This document shows, one piece after another, positions 47,901 through 55,122 of a stretch of DNA of 64,000 bases. The notes beneath the pieces were generated by a model that was not told the DNA's origin, made no database searches, and saw only the letters and a list, made by a program, of their open reading frames with translations. Each line of letters starts with the position of its first letter. Within the stretch, counting starts at the first letter, position 1. The stretch is taken from the NCBI RefSeq assembly GCF_018873765.1, contig NC_057920.1:14769307-14833306 (forward strand). The letters are read 5' to 3'. The position numbers and the translations under genes are program-made. The DNA is from Telopea speciosissima. Taxonomy: Eukaryota > Streptophyta > Magnoliopsida > Proteales > Proteaceae.

Positions 47901-49726
47901 CTTCATATCTTGGTTTTTAAAATGGACAAACATTTTGGGGCAGTAAAAAATCTCAAACAGGACTATCTTTGTGGGATGGAGGGAGAAATAGTATTCTCCA
48001 CATCATTTGAGAATACAGCCAAAAACACTTTCCTACCCTTTAGGATTTCACAAATCCAACACTCCACAGTCAAGTGAATGTGATACTTGCATCCAAAAAT
48101 TTCCAACAAACTGAACTACACGAATGGCACCTTCAAAATTGACCACATGCACCTTTTAAGGTACACAATGAGCAAGATTCTACACCCACAATCTTTCATG
48201 TAAAACCAAGGTGTCTAGGTACTCCAAATTAGAAATACATAATATGCTTTAAAAAGTAACCATTAGTAGACAAATGTAGCATGTCAAGGAGTTTGTATGT
48301 AAATGAAAATGTACAGAAAACTCATGTAAAAGAAAGCCTAATTTTACCTGTCCAGTCAAATTTTGGACCAGCAAATGATGATCATAAGGAAGATGAACAC
48401 TGGCCCGAATAGCAATAACATTCACATTTGAATCCCCTGTGTTTCCACACACAAAGCAATCATTATTGAGTTAAATAATACCACAAAGTGGATCAATGCA
48501 ATAGCACTAAAAGATAAAAAAAACAAGATTGCTAGCTACATACAAACAGAAGCACCAAAATAAACAAAGGGAACATGAAGATTGGGATAAGAAACAGGAA
48601 ACGTGCATATGATAAATTTGTAACACAGAGAAAGAACGATCATTGGGACATGGGATCGGACATTAACATAAATACAACCTCAAGGAAACTAAACACATCA
48701 ATACCACCAAGATAATAACATATCCAGAACTCGACAATACAAAATTGACTAATAAAAGCATTGTCTTGTACCTTCATTATTCACGCCAACAAGTACTTCA
48801 GTCTCTTCCCCGGCAAGCACCACTGCAGAACACAAAATAAAGTTTAAAAAAGATCAAAAGGTTAATGTCCACGAAAGGAATGAAAAGTTATACTAAATCT
48901 TACACTTTGCCGCATTTTTGGGGAAAACGCAGACAGTGTCAATTCCTGGAGCTGGACTAAAACTTCCATCGCCATAGTCGTGTATGTCATCACCGACAAT
49001 CCCAAGATCACCTCCTCCTTCAGCAGCTTCGGCAACTTCGACTTCTGAATCCAACTGACACCTAACAGCTACCCAGCAAAACAGGAGAACAGTATATGCT
49101 TAGAAAATATAAAGAATGGTCGAAATGAAACCACATGCAACCAATTAACTCGATTGATTTCCCCAAAACATTCCAGATAAAAACATGCAAACATGCAGTT
49201 ATCAAAATTAAAAACATAACAAGCTCAACAAGATTTAACGGAGCCAAATTATTGAACGATTGCACAACTGAGATCCGACCACAAAGATATCAAACGCAGT
49301 GGCAACTCGTTGAGACAATAACTACATAAAGAAGAACCTCACCTCCATAAAGATTTTTGTGGGGAAGAGGGAGGGAAAATTACATACACAAAGCATCATC
49401 AATATGTTCTGCTAAAATTGAGTTTTTGTTTAAAACTATACCGAATTCTAACAAGAAAGAAAGGCAAAACCCTGCTAAATTAGTCTAGGAACAGCGTGTC
49501 TCACTTCAGGAGACCGACACAATGAAAGATAGTCTTTCCTCGTCGCCAACTGCAATGAAACTGGAATTGATCGATCCAAAAACGCCCGACCAATTCGGTA
49601 AGTTCATGCGAAATGAAGCTCTACATGCAGATCCAGATCTAAAGATCGGGAAAAAGGAGAGTAAATACCATGAAGAAAAGGAGAAGCCAGGAGAAGAAAT
49701 GCGAATATGAAATCCCTAATCGCCAT
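17050..49726 (-). CDS. SSR1: Translocon-associated protein subunit alpha (TRAP-alpha)
   Basis: Part of the ER translocon-associated TRAP complex, which assists Sec61 translocation of signal-peptide proteins. Coding exons on the minus strand: 49726-49669, 49068-48904, 48822-48772, 48436-48348, 19656-19579, 19446-19243, 17415-17344, 17103-17050. All splice sites are GT-AG and phases agree, giving 771 nt or 256 residues, about the family length. Residues 1-23 are a signal peptide ([13 protein letters not shown]). An acidic stretch follows ([13 protein letters not shown]). The lumenal domain has sequons at N117 (NLT), N125 (NAS) and N172 (NGT). The membrane segment is at about 189-207 and a basic cytosolic tail ends in [22 protein letters not shown] and [17 protein letters not shown] are hallmark plant TRAP-alpha segments. 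Intron 4 is 28.7 kb and full of transposons, yet the exons carry no lesion. The tail lacks the usual long terminal Lys run. Confidence 0.93.
17641..17980. repeat. 181-bp tandem duplication in intron 6
   Basis: Direct copies start at 17641 and 17822 (aatcaa...tgtacaacagagggag) and run to gcatgtgaaa. The second copy has lost about 12 bp. No coding content. Confidence 0.85.
18234..18889. mobile_element. 656-bp non-autonomous hAT element in intron 6
   Basis: The left end CAAGGATTTAAGTATCGGT and right end ACCGATACTTAAAGCCCTG are inverted copies with two mismatches. A perfect 8-bp target duplication cctaagag flanks it (18226-18233 and 18890-18897). Subterminal gtatcgtat words are present. The left end is identical to the inverse of the right end of the 4.9-kb hAT at 32109-36999, so both belong to one family. 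It has no transposase. Confidence 0.92.
19725..19912. repeat. Tandem repeat with two poly(C) tracts
   Basis: Two copies of about 105 bp (gaatttctaaagtgagacc...gataaatctctta), each with a run of about 14 C (near 19769 and 19868). The region is in intron 4. Confidence 0.8.
19913..21099. other. Intron sequence, possible LTR remnant
   Basis: No coding family was recognised. The stretch 20780-21000 is T-rich and ends with a TATA-like ttataaataaagaagaggcc, as in copia LTR promoters. No matching partner LTR was found. Confidence 0.3.
21100..21228 (+). pseudogene. Fragment of pararetroviral 3' ORF end
   Basis: Matches the final 35 or so codons of the C-terminal region also present at 22643-22760 (-) and 27980-28099 (+). 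It ends at the equivalent stop (TAA near 21220). It marks the left edge of viral sequence. Confidence 0.75.
21229..21400 (+). promoter_or_regulatory. Pararetroviral intergenic promoter region, left arm
   Basis: Repeated gtaactat/gtaatag words precede a TATA-like TATTTATA (21343-21350), 50 bp before the primer site. Further copies lie at 22356-22642 (-), 28100-28340 (+) and 29288-29427 (-). Promoter function is inferred from position between ORF end and primer site. Confidence 0.6.
21401..21416 (+). promoter_or_regulatory. tRNA-Met primer-binding site of the pararetrovirus
   Basis: TGGTATCAGAGCCATG is complementary to the 3' end of plant initiator tRNA-Met, the standard caulimovirid minus-strand primer. 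The opposite-arm copy at 29272-29287 has decayed by two transitions. Confidence 0.85.
21726..22355 (+). pseudogene. Pararetroviral movement protein, left arm copy
   Basis: 30K-superfamily cell-to-cell movement protein of Caulimoviridae. The best frame holds [16 protein letters not shown] and the [15 protein letters not shown] core. Downstream, a shifted frame holds the [10 protein letters not shown] segment that usually closes this domain. At least two frameshifts relative to the right-arm copy break it. It stops abruptly at about 22355, where the sequence turns into an inverted promoter copy. Confidence 0.8.
22356..22642 (-). repeat. Inverted viral promoter copy with ~19-bp tandem repeats
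   Basis: On the minus strand this is the promoter region again, including the TATA-like box near 22408. 22500-22620 has about five imperfect tandem units of catagttactttttcaaac. The right-arm counterpart (28125-28190) has three such units, so copy number differs between arms. Confidence 0.8.
22643..23323 (-). pseudogene. Pararetroviral C-terminal region, unknown function
   Basis: About 225 codons lie downstream of RNase H on the minus strand, ending in a DTGPDTG tail and stop. It is broken into overlapping frames (22643-22846, 22699-23133, 22916-23323). It contains a Cys/His-bearing [10 protein letters not shown] segment. I know no function for it. A second copy is at 27546-28099 (+). Confidence 0.6.
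23560..24070 (-). pseudogene. Pararetroviral RNase H domain
   Basis: In minus orientation the segment shows LQTDASD (first catalytic Asp), HSTFKEIL (Glu), and [13 protein letters not shown] (terminal His/Asn/Asp motif), in the order expected for a caulimovirid RNase H right after RT. Stops interrupt it. Confidence 0.8.
24130..24690 (-). pseudogene. Pararetroviral reverse transcriptase
   Basis: The minus-strand frames 24377-24670 and 24161-24373 carry [36 protein letters not shown] and the catalytic YIDDILLFS box, the set typical of caulimovirid and Ty3-type RT. A TAG stop at 24377-24379 falls just before YIDD, and the start of the domain is frameshifted (24589-25020). The enzyme is inactive as it stands. 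Confidence 0.88.
25000..25300 (-). pseudogene. Pararetroviral aspartic protease
   Basis: Frames 25002-25271 and 25156-25479 overlap. [10 protein letters not shown] carries the DTGA active-site motif of retroviral-type aspartic proteases, followed by LLLGFDLL, a typical downstream strand. It lies between the capsid-type region and RT, as expected for Caulimoviridae. Confidence 0.75.
25368..26760 (-). pseudogene. Pararetroviral capsid-type region with CCHC knuckle
   Basis: [14 protein letters not shown] (about 25596-25640) is a perfect CX2CX4HX4C zinc knuckle after a Lys/Arg/His-rich stretch, the nucleic-acid binding end of caulimovirid coat proteins. The part upstream is acidic ([17 protein letters not shown]), also usual for these coat proteins. 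Several frameshifts break the frame (25368-26039, 26036-26218, 26351-26761). Confidence 0.78.
26761..27545 (-). pseudogene. Pararetroviral polyprotein N-terminal part with coiled coil
   Basis: 27041-27226 encodes a heptad-like helix ([19 protein letters not shown]), and a Pro/Ser-rich stretch lies near 27420-27540. Stops are present. It adjoins the inverted arm at 27546, where the coding sequence is cut. Function is not assigned. Confidence 0.5.
27546..28099 (+). pseudogene. Pararetroviral C-terminal region, right arm copy
   Basis: Inverted copy of 22643-23192. Frames 27771-28043 and 27803-28099 overlap. The frame ends in the same DTGPDTG tail and stop. It shares the unknown C-terminal region with the left arm and differs by scattered substitutions. 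Confidence 0.75.
28100..28340 (+). repeat. Viral promoter copy, right arm, inner
   Basis: Inverse of 22356-22642. It carries three tandem aagtaactatggtttgt-type units (28133-28190) and the TATA-like ggctataaatag near 28272. It is joined at about 28340 to inverted movement-protein sequence. Confidence 0.75.
28341..28990 (-). pseudogene. Pararetroviral movement protein, right arm copy
   Basis: Frames 28370-28666, 28638-28871 and 28714-28983 together cover the movement protein in minus orientation. The same [14 protein letters not shown] core is followed by an [12 protein letters not shown] segment that is better preserved than in the left arm. Two frame changes remain. Confidence 0.8.
29272..29287 (-). 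promoter_or_regulatory. Decayed tRNA-Met primer site, right arm
   Basis: Minus strand TGATATCAGAGTCATG differs from the left-arm site by two transitions (G to A, C to T), as expected from decay of methylated cytosines. The promoter copy continues to 29427. Confidence 0.75.
29428..30077. other. Unrecognised sequence left of Copia-A, possible gypsy LTR
   Basis: No coding content. Copia-A is inserted between this stretch and a primer-site-like TGGTATCAAAGCC (40705-40717), so this may be the 5' LTR of the gypsy element split by Copia-A. The partner LTR was not found, so this is only inferred. Confidence 0.35.
30083..30370 (+). repeat. Copia-A 5' LTR
   Basis: Near-identical to 40375-40679, beginning TGTTAAAG and ending CTTAACT, directly followed by the primer site. 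It is 288 bp against 305 bp because of CTT-repeat length differences. The flanking duplication is gttag (30078-30082). Confidence 0.95.
30371..30381 (+). promoter_or_regulatory. Copia-A primer-binding site
   Basis: TGGTATCAGAG immediately after the 5' LTR is complementary to initiator tRNA-Met, the usual Ty1-copia primer. Confidence 0.9.
31076..32119 (+). CDS. Copia-A gag, truncated by hAT insertion
   Basis: The frame opens at ATG 31076 ([10 protein letters not shown]). The N-terminal [24 protein letters not shown] is the copia gag signature, followed by the helical UBN2-type region ([30 protein letters not shown]). Near the end, [15 protein letters not shown] is a zinc knuckle whose last Cys is replaced by Tyr. 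The frame runs into the hAT end at 32109 and stops four codons later. Removing the hAT and one target copy would continue the frame into pol at 37007. Confidence 0.9.
   Translation: MVDSATSGLGSADSQPTPTAPRLVYENTHLQISFVQLDGTNYLDWSHSVKLSLRSKGKLGYITGAIKAPEPSSPTYEKWETENSTVMTWLIFSMKPEIGRRFIRKETAKAIWDSVALTFDRVGDSAKVYQLHQKINSMRQGDRTISEYYSAFLGLLEEYDHYRDLQLTNPEDEAKVHRTLEKERVFSLLGGLNPDYEPIRLQILGRFPFPSLSEVCSYLQSEETRRAAMAPTSVPSLEWSALNMSSFRDTSGGGGGQGPNHTEDRAVEPIGASGVGRDRFTCNHCGRTGHTKDRYWSLHGHPPGTRDHGSRRGGARAHSVMTKTDVPQDDSTLADAVFLRVMSQPRN
33790..35860 (+). pseudogene. hAT transposase (DUF659-type), broken
   Basis: Frames 33793-34077, 34058-34249 and 34200-34712 overlap with shifts. The catalytic-type core has [15 protein letters not shown] and [16 protein letters not shown], the DUF659 / hAT RNase-H-like order. 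Farther on, [10 protein letters not shown] (about 35565-35595) is the hAT C-terminal dimerisation motif, in another frame. 34985-35109 looks like an intron. A tail of acidic residues follows. Several frameshifts and stops make it non-functional, although domain order is intact. Confidence 0.8.
36010..36180 (+). repeat. GATGGT-type microsatellite in the hAT tail
   Basis: (gatggtgatg)-like tandem repeats of 3-6 bp span about 170 bp and, in the 35856-36287 frame, encode Asp/Gly-rich residues. It is in the 3' part of the transposase region. Confidence 0.85.
37008..39705 (+). pseudogene. Copia-A pol: protease, integrase, reverse transcriptase
   Basis: [13 protein letters not shown] (about 37096-37134) is the protease site. 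[10 protein letters not shown] opens the pre-integrase domain, and [15 protein letters not shown] and NGVAERKNR supply the integrase D-D-E order. The frame shifts near 38097. A second frame holds [13 protein letters not shown], and a stop cuts the linker at about 38287. RT starts after an amber codon at 38875 (WRQAM expected) and carries [22 protein letters not shown] and the catalytic YVDDIVV (39418). A further amber codon lies at 39703. Confidence 0.93.
39706..40338 (+). pseudogene. Copia-A RNase H
   Basis: Continues the RT frame after the amber codon at 39703. FTDADWAG (39901-39924) carries the first catalytic Asp. [16 protein letters not shown] has the catalytic Glu. The tail [12 protein letters not shown] is the copia C-terminal hallmark. 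[12 protein letters not shown] shows a Lys-Val in place of the usual Ser-Lys before Ala. Confidence 0.9.
40375..40679 (+). repeat. Copia-A 3' LTR
   Basis: TGTTAGAG... to ...CTTAACT, 305 bp, preceded by a polypurine tract (gagggggag at about 40365-40374) and followed by the target duplication gttag. The end is CT rather than the canonical CA. Confidence 0.95.
41520..43275. mobile_element. 1,756-bp Mutator-like element (Pack-MULE candidate)
   Basis: Terminal inverted repeats of about 68 bp start GGGAAAATTTCACAG on the left and are mirrored on the right (...AACCTTTCCC), sharing the internal caccgacacccaaacat. A perfect 9-bp target duplication taatattta lies at 41511-41519 and 43276-43284, the Mutator size. 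No transposase. It carries a host kinase exon (listed separately) and GC-rich short repeats (42950-43080). Confidence 0.93.
41973..42129 (+). pseudogene. Captured first exon of an NDR/tricorner-type AGC kinase
   Basis: After a GA-rich stretch resembling a 5' UTR, ATG 41973 opens 39 codons containing [19 protein letters not shown], then TAA at 42090-42092 where plants normally have Tyr. The same frame continues HMKKIQDRK. Plant NDR kinases begin with the pattern [29 protein letters not shown], from the N-terminal regulatory segment that binds MOB proteins. The kinase domain is absent. The stop makes it a pseudogene fragment. Confidence 0.75.
44056..44181. repeat. 63-bp exact tandem duplication
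   Basis: 44056-44118 and 44119-44181 are copies (gagagagcacaacagaaggt... to ...ccaaaagataaa). The unit is 63 bp, a multiple of three, and sits between the protease-like and RT parts of the gypsy fragment. Confidence 0.9.
44971..45037 (+). mobile_element. SINE, 5'-truncated (Au-like)
   Basis: The stretch gtacattatgacccttcc... gtgcactaagtacatcc followed by T7 is the 3' end of the same SINE seen at 52998, 56143 and 61823, in the opposite orientation. The 5' tRNA-like part is missing. Confidence 0.75.
45201..45216 (+). promoter_or_regulatory. Primer-site-like sequence of a further LTR element
   Basis: TGGTATCAGAGCCTCG, tRNA-Met type, precedes the gag-like region at 45266. A convincing 5' LTR could not be matched to 46862-47231. 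Confidence 0.6.
45266..46300 (+). pseudogene. LTR-element gag fragment: coiled coil and two knuckles
   Basis: 45266-45670 encodes 134 residues with repeated LEAQL / LRVQVEK heptads, a long coiled coil. 45840-45950 has [17 protein letters not shown], and 46215-46265 has [15 protein letters not shown], two CCHC knuckles (the first with an internal stop). This combination occurs in a class of copia gag proteins. No pol follows. Confidence 0.6.
46862..47231 (+). repeat. LTR (3' or solo), 370 bp
   Basis: Starts TGTTGGGGG after a purine tract (aaaggggaag) and ends TTGTCAACA, giving 5-bp inverted ends TGTTG/CAACA. A TATA box (tataaata, about 46974) is in the expected middle position. No partner copy in the window. 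Confidence 0.6.
47232..48347. other. Intron 4 remainder next to exon 4
   Basis: No recognisable domains. It lies between the LTR and the donor side of exon 4 and has no clear repeat ends. Confidence 0.4.
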
Positions 49727-50232
49727 GAGCCCGATCAGATGGAGAAGAAGCAGGTAGTCGAAATCGAGATACAACACTGAAAACCCAAAGACAACTGCAG
49801 GAGCTTCGTTTCGATACTACCAAACAGTGCAACAACGATAGTGATTCGGTGACCGTTAATTTCAGAGCCATCTAAGTACGGCGTCTTTGACTTAAAAAAG
49901 ACTTTCGTAGTTTTGGACTTTTGGGTGTCCCATGGGAATAGTGTAGGATTGGTACAAGCCCACCCATTATCATTGAATGGACATCCTTCCGTGCTAAGGG
50001 TTATTACTGAAACACCCATCTCCACTTTTCTTGTAATAGACAAATCAACATCCTCTAATGTTTTGAAAATAAAATGGGAAGAAGCGTGCTGCCCGGTTGC
50101 GTGGCCCCTGCACCAGTGTGGGAGCCAATGAGGGGACACACAAAGATATTGATAAGGGGATTTTTCATTTTATACGGGGTAGGACGATAATTTCAGAGGA
50201 GGTTGTGTTTGGGCGTAGGGGCCACATGAACA
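49727..50232. other. TRAP-alpha 5' leader and upstream region
   Basis: The start codon of the minus-strand gene is at 49726-49724. The region rightwards should hold its leader and promoter. No clear TATA box was identified. 49913-50131 has a chance open frame without a family. Confidence 0.4.
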
Positions 50233-51120
50233 TGTTAGGAAAAAATATATATTAATATTTATTTCTAATAAGAAAGCTCAAGGGTATTTTCAAAAATTAC
50301 CTAAACTCTGTGTATGGCCTCTCTCACTCTCTCTCTTTACCAATTTGAGTGAGTGATAAGGTTTTAAGAAAACCTCGTTGATCGTGGAGGAGCTTGCATT
50401 CAAAAGAACGCAAAGCTATACGTGTGCATTAGACTCATTTCCAAAGGGTTAAAATCGTGTGGAGGTTTTTTGTCTGTGAAGTTTCAGGTAATGATCGAAA
50501 CCCTATGCATTCGCTTATGAGATTGAATGGTTTTTCCCAATGATTGCTTCGATCCGTTTCGTTTCTGTGGAATCCTTTTAGTGGTATCAAAGCTCACGTG
50601 GGAAAATCTCCAATGATTCATTTCCGTAATGCATGTGATCCTCTGTTTTCATTCCAATTTTTTTTTTAAAAAAAATTTGCACATGGGAAAGCTACCACCC
50701 GCCAGCCATGGCCAGTAGGCATCAATCTTCACCATAGTAGCAAACACCACCCACAGCCTGTAACCATGCTCCCGTGTACCCACAAGAGAATAGTATGCGC
50801 TAGCTAATCTTGAATTATGAATACAATATAGTTTAGACACGTGGCATGCTAAGTGGAATCCCAATGGGATCCTACCCCTTTCCTTAAGTTCAACCCATAT
50901 TAACAACACTTTTGTTCATGAATTCTTTTTCATGATCTAACATTTTAGATCCTCATATGAGATAAGACCTCATATTAGGATGGAGGAGATTGGTAGAAAA
51001 AAATCATATTGATATCTATTCCTAATAGGAAGCCCAAGGTTTATTTCAGAAATTACCAAAACCCTGTGTGCAAGGATTAAGCCCTTTTTATAAATACGTT
51101 GTGAAATCCTGGCAGACAAA
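50233..51120 (+). mobile_element. Candidate TRIM (short LTR element, no coding region)
   Basis: TGTTAGGAAAAAATATAT at 50233 and TGGTAGAAAAAAATCATA at 50991 open similar stretches of some 100 bp (both include cctaata/ctaataa, gaagcccaag/gaaagctcaag, and ccctgtgtg/ctctgtgta). A tRNA-Met-like TGGTATCAAAGC (50582) follows the first copy, and a purine tract (ggatggaggagat) precedes the second. Only about 400 bp lie between. Divergence is high and the right edge is unclear. Confidence 0.45.
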
Positions 51121-52435
51121 AGAACACGAAAAATCGTGGCCTCCCACCAGGAGCCAAATCGATAAGATGTGCCATATGCAGAGCCAAAATCGACATCGTA
51201 GACCCTCAGCATCCCTCTTCCTCCCCACCATCCCTGTGACCTCCATTCTTCCCTAGCCTATGCCACATCAACTGGCTCCCTCTCCCTTCTTCATAAACAA
51301 AATCAGTTTCCCCCGAATCCTCCATCCTGGTGCTCACCAGTACAATACCAGTTCGCTTTGGGTTGCTCTGCTATGTTAATTTAATGGTGGAAACAAATTC
51401 AGTTTGGGAAGTAACGGAGTAACTCTAAGTAAGGCAATCACACAAACCATACACCAATCCCAAAACAGTAAATGTGCATTACCCCACATTTCAGACCTTT
51501 TTCTATACTAACAGCATGACGGTTAAGGGTTCGGATCGATTGGATGAGTTGTGGAAAGTGGGGGGTAAAATTGTCCTTTTACATTTCAAGTTTAACACCA
51601 TCAGCCGGACATAGACGGATGCAGTCTCTCGCATCATTAGGATGCATTCAAGGTATAGTACAGGGTAGGTACATGTAATTTCCTATTATGCATCACATTT
51701 CAAAAAATCTGAATTTTCCGCAGGCTTTTACAATGGTTTCAAACTTTCAGAAGAGGTTCTTTATGGGTCTGTTTAAGGACTGGTATAAAAACAATTTGAA
51801 ATCCCTATCATTGTTCATGATCTCGGTATCCCCTGGATCGGATCGGGATCGCCCAAACTCAGGCAAATATGACACTTTTGCCTCTGTTTTCTTATAAAAA
51901 AGCTAATTTTTTTACATTTTTGCCTCATCCGTACAGCTGGATCAGATCGGTATCGAGACCGATCCAATCCGATACCTCAAACCATGATCCCCATACATCA
52001 TGGGACATCTGGTTGAGAAATGTCAACCCTAACCTAGGAAGCTCCTCACCTATCCAACAGTCATCGTGAAATTATGTAATCCATGTGGCAAAAGGTAGAG
52101 AGGCTGAAATACATCACAGAACAAATGCGTAGAGGACGGGTTGTGTTGACTGTTGAGCTATTATTACCAAGGGTGGCTGATGCATCTTAATATAACTCTG
52201 GTTATATCGTCTGGCATTGTATTGGCAATGACTAACACACAAGTAGTGAAGTAGACCAGCCAGAGATCTTTTTCCGGAGGGTTTGTGTTGTGCTACTACC
52301 AAGGATGGGAATAAAGAATTGCACATATTACATAATTCCATAAGAGAGTAGAGTATCCAAAACTAAAAGCCATGCCCTGCAAGTTTAGTAAAGCCCAGGT
52401 ACATAAAATGAGGTGGCCCTTGACTTCTGTCATCC
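51121..52435. other. Spacer and 3' flank of the RING gene
   Basis: No coding family. 51840-51970 has repeated ggatcgg/gatcggtatcgag words reminiscent of hAT subterminal repeats, but no ends could be fixed. 52100-52435 probably includes the 3' UTR of the minus-strand RING gene. Confidence 0.4.
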
Positions 52436-55122
52436 CTACCTGCTTTCAGAAATGGAGACCTCGGCACTGCAAACAGGGCATACCTGCAAAATCAACAGCA
52501 CTATTGTTGAGATTTGAACATTGAGCAAAACCCAGACTTTAAAATACCAAATCATATGGCAGATGATGTGGTACTGAAATAAAGAGCTGATACTTCTGGA
52601 ATGAATTCAAACCTGATGCTGACGATAAGACTTTAGTGGAATTTATTTAAAAGATGTTCTAAAAATTTCTTTCATCATATTTATAAATTACCTCGGCTTT
52701 AGAGGATGTCAATGGGGTGTTCCTCACAAATTAAAAAGAAAAAAAAATATTAATAATAATGTAGGAGACCAGCAATTATGTAAGCGTGAGTCCACCTGCC
52801 CAGAGTCCTATCAACTGCCATTTTAAAATCATGGACAAGAGAATGAATCTTCATTCAGAGCATATAATCTTCGGCGAAACTCTGGGCTGGATGGGTGATT
52901 TTCTTCCATAAGTATTGTCAAACGTATTGTCCAACACTAGGCAGAATGAGGCATGATATAGTACAGCTTGAATAGGTTAATTATTAGAGTATAAAAGGAT
53001 GTACCCAGTGCACGAGGCTCCCGCCACTCCGCGGTCTGGGGCGGGTCATGATGTACGCAGCCTTACCCCTGCTTTGCAGAGAGGCTGTTTCGAACCCATG
53101 ATCACTTGGTCAACAATGGAGAATGCCCCCACATTTCCTACTAGCCTAGGAGAAGCTAGTCTAAATCCAAGTAACCAACTCCTCATCCCTCCCCATCCCC
53201 ACCACTCCAAAAGAACAAAAGGAAAAGAGAGGAACGTAAAGCACATCAGTGAAATTACACCAATGGACAGAAAACTATCAAGTATCAACTTTCATTTCTG
53301 AGACGAAAAAACCCTAGGGCAAGGAATTTCCAAACCTAAAAGCGGTACAAACATCCTACAGAAGCAAAAGTAGGAATACAACAATAATAATGACTTGAAA
53401 ACTGGAAAGAGCATAGCGACTAATTTTGATGAAAATACAAGCTCTTTAAATAAAACACCTCAACACAAACAATGGGAAAACATATTTAAGACCATTTACT
53501 AGAAAATTAAATTGAAAATACTAGAAACAGAACAAAGAATGATACCTTATTTATTTGAAGCCAATTATTTATGCATTCTGAGTGGTATGAATGCTTGCAT
53601 GAAAGCACAGTCAAGGTGTCACCATCCTCATAGTCCAAACGGCAAATTACACACCTGAAACATTCCATCAGCAATTTTTTCACCAGATAATTACCAGCAC
53701 TCAAAAAATAGAAAATTGAGAAAGGTGAATGTGCTTAGTCCTTACTGATCTGTATTACTTCCATCCGGACTGCTTTGTGCTTTGTAATTAACTGAAGGCA
53801 AAGAGGCAATGGTTTCAGCAGAAAGTCCTCTGCTCTCAGTTCCAACTACTTCACCCAATGCAAGCAATTCCTGGGATAAAAAAAAACACGATAAATAAAT
53901 CAAAAGAAGCCCTCATAAATGCAGGACCAGTCCAAAAATTGGTCCTATTTTAATATCTATGAGATATGGGGTTTTAATTCTTTGGATTTTATTTGTAATT
54001 GGGTGGATGATAAAGGCCCAAACGTGAGGGTCTAAAGGAATGCACGAAAAATAAATTTTTTAATAGTGGTTGTGCCCATTAGAGATTAGTTTAGAATTTA
54101 TCTAATAATAGTTGCTAGGGGGAAGGATGGGTAAGCAGCCGCATCCCCTGACATCATATAAGCCAGAGAGGGAGAAAGAGAGCCAATGGCTGTCTGTTCG
54201 TCAAAAGGGGGGCCTACATCATTAATGAGGGAGGAAGGATAAATTGTGAGGGGGTGTAGATCATAATTGTCAAGGTGTCGTCTAGGGGTTTTTTTGCTTT
54301 ATTAAGATAAGAATTCTAATAGTAATGTCTAAGTTAGTTTACTTATTTTAGGAAAGTAGAAATCATGAAGATTTTATTTCTTATTATTTTTGGATCTTTA
54401 AATACACGTAATCACCCCTCCCTTATATAAATGAAATATAGAATAGGGATTTGAACTATGTAGCCAAGAAGGCTTCCTCTCTTCTCTCTTCTCCCCTATC
54501 CTTCCGTTCTCTTTCTTGTACTGTTTATGGTACTGTTCACTCACTCTCTTCTCCGCAGATCGCACCTATCCTCTCATGAGCTTCTCCCATATCCTTCTAT
54601 TCTCTTTCTTGTACTGTTCATAGTGATTTTACGGTACTGTTCACTTTCCCTACTATCAATCTGCTTTCTTCCCCAGGCACCATAATGGCTATCTAATTAC
54701 CCAAAGCTGGGAACCAATAGCGCACAAAGATGTAAAATAGCAGGTCTCTCAATAACCCTCCAAAAGAGCAATATCAGCAACCTTGTCAAAGGATGATCAG
54801 ATCTGGTTGCATCTCTGGTCACAAGGACTTTTAGATGTATGGAATGGGTTGCCAAAATTAGGAATGAATCCGACAGTTAGATTGGAAGATATCTGGAAGA
54901 TCCAAGAGTTATGAAAATAAAAAGTAGCTAAAATTTAGAAAACTAAGGTTAGAAACAGCAACTGAAGTGAAGAAATAGCAAGTGTAAGAAAAATTTTCAT
55001 TGATTCCTAATAATCTAGGATTGGGGTTAGCTGGCTGCATTACTCATAGTGAGAATGTCATTATTGAGTTATCAAGGTACCTCATATGAAAGCTCGTCTG
55101 GATCAACCTCTTCCCAGGTATC
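52436..55122 (-). CDS. RING-H2 E3 ubiquitin ligase, BIG BROTHER type (3' exons)
   Basis: Exons on the minus strand: 55122-55081, 53870-53746, 53654-53546, 52483-52436, all GT-AG with consistent phases and the stop TAG at 52436-52438. The visible 107 residues begin DTWEEVDPDELSYEELLALG, the segment preceding the RING in BIG BROTHER-like ligases that restrict organ growth in Arabidopsis. The RING reads C-x2-C-x14-C-x1-H-x2-H-x2-C-x10-C-x2-C, an intact C3H2C3 type, and the protein ends SAEVSISESR. Full members are about 250 residues, so some 140 N-terminal residues are missing. No such exons were recognisable up to the window end, so the gene may continue beyond it, past the Copia-B insertion at 56453-60569. 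Confidence 0.85.
52998..53126 (-). mobile_element. SINE (Au-like), 5'-truncated
   Basis: Minus orientation: a B-box-like GGTTCGAAAC (about 53088) is followed by the conserved body and the 3' end gtgcactgggtac. It lies in the intron between the last two RING exons. The A-box end is missing. Target duplications were not clear. Confidence 0.8.

Larger units (their letters stand above)
19657..48347 (-). other. SSR1: 28.7-kb intron 4 of TRAP-alpha
   Basis: Exon 4 ends ...ACTGGACAG with donor gtaaaa. Exon 5 starts GTTTTCAAC after acceptor atttcag. Protein continuity across the gap (QNLTGQ then VFNNASVP) fits the family, so the whole 19657-48347 span is one intron. It holds the pararetrovirus, Copia-A with nested hAT, the gypsy fragment with nested MULE, a second gag fragment, a solo LTR and a SINE. 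Confidence 0.9.

Noticed and set aside
51830..51990. gatcggtatcgag-rich stretch as another hAT of the 32109 family
   Set aside because: The words resemble subterminal repeats, but no CAAGG-type ends or 8-bp duplication were found.
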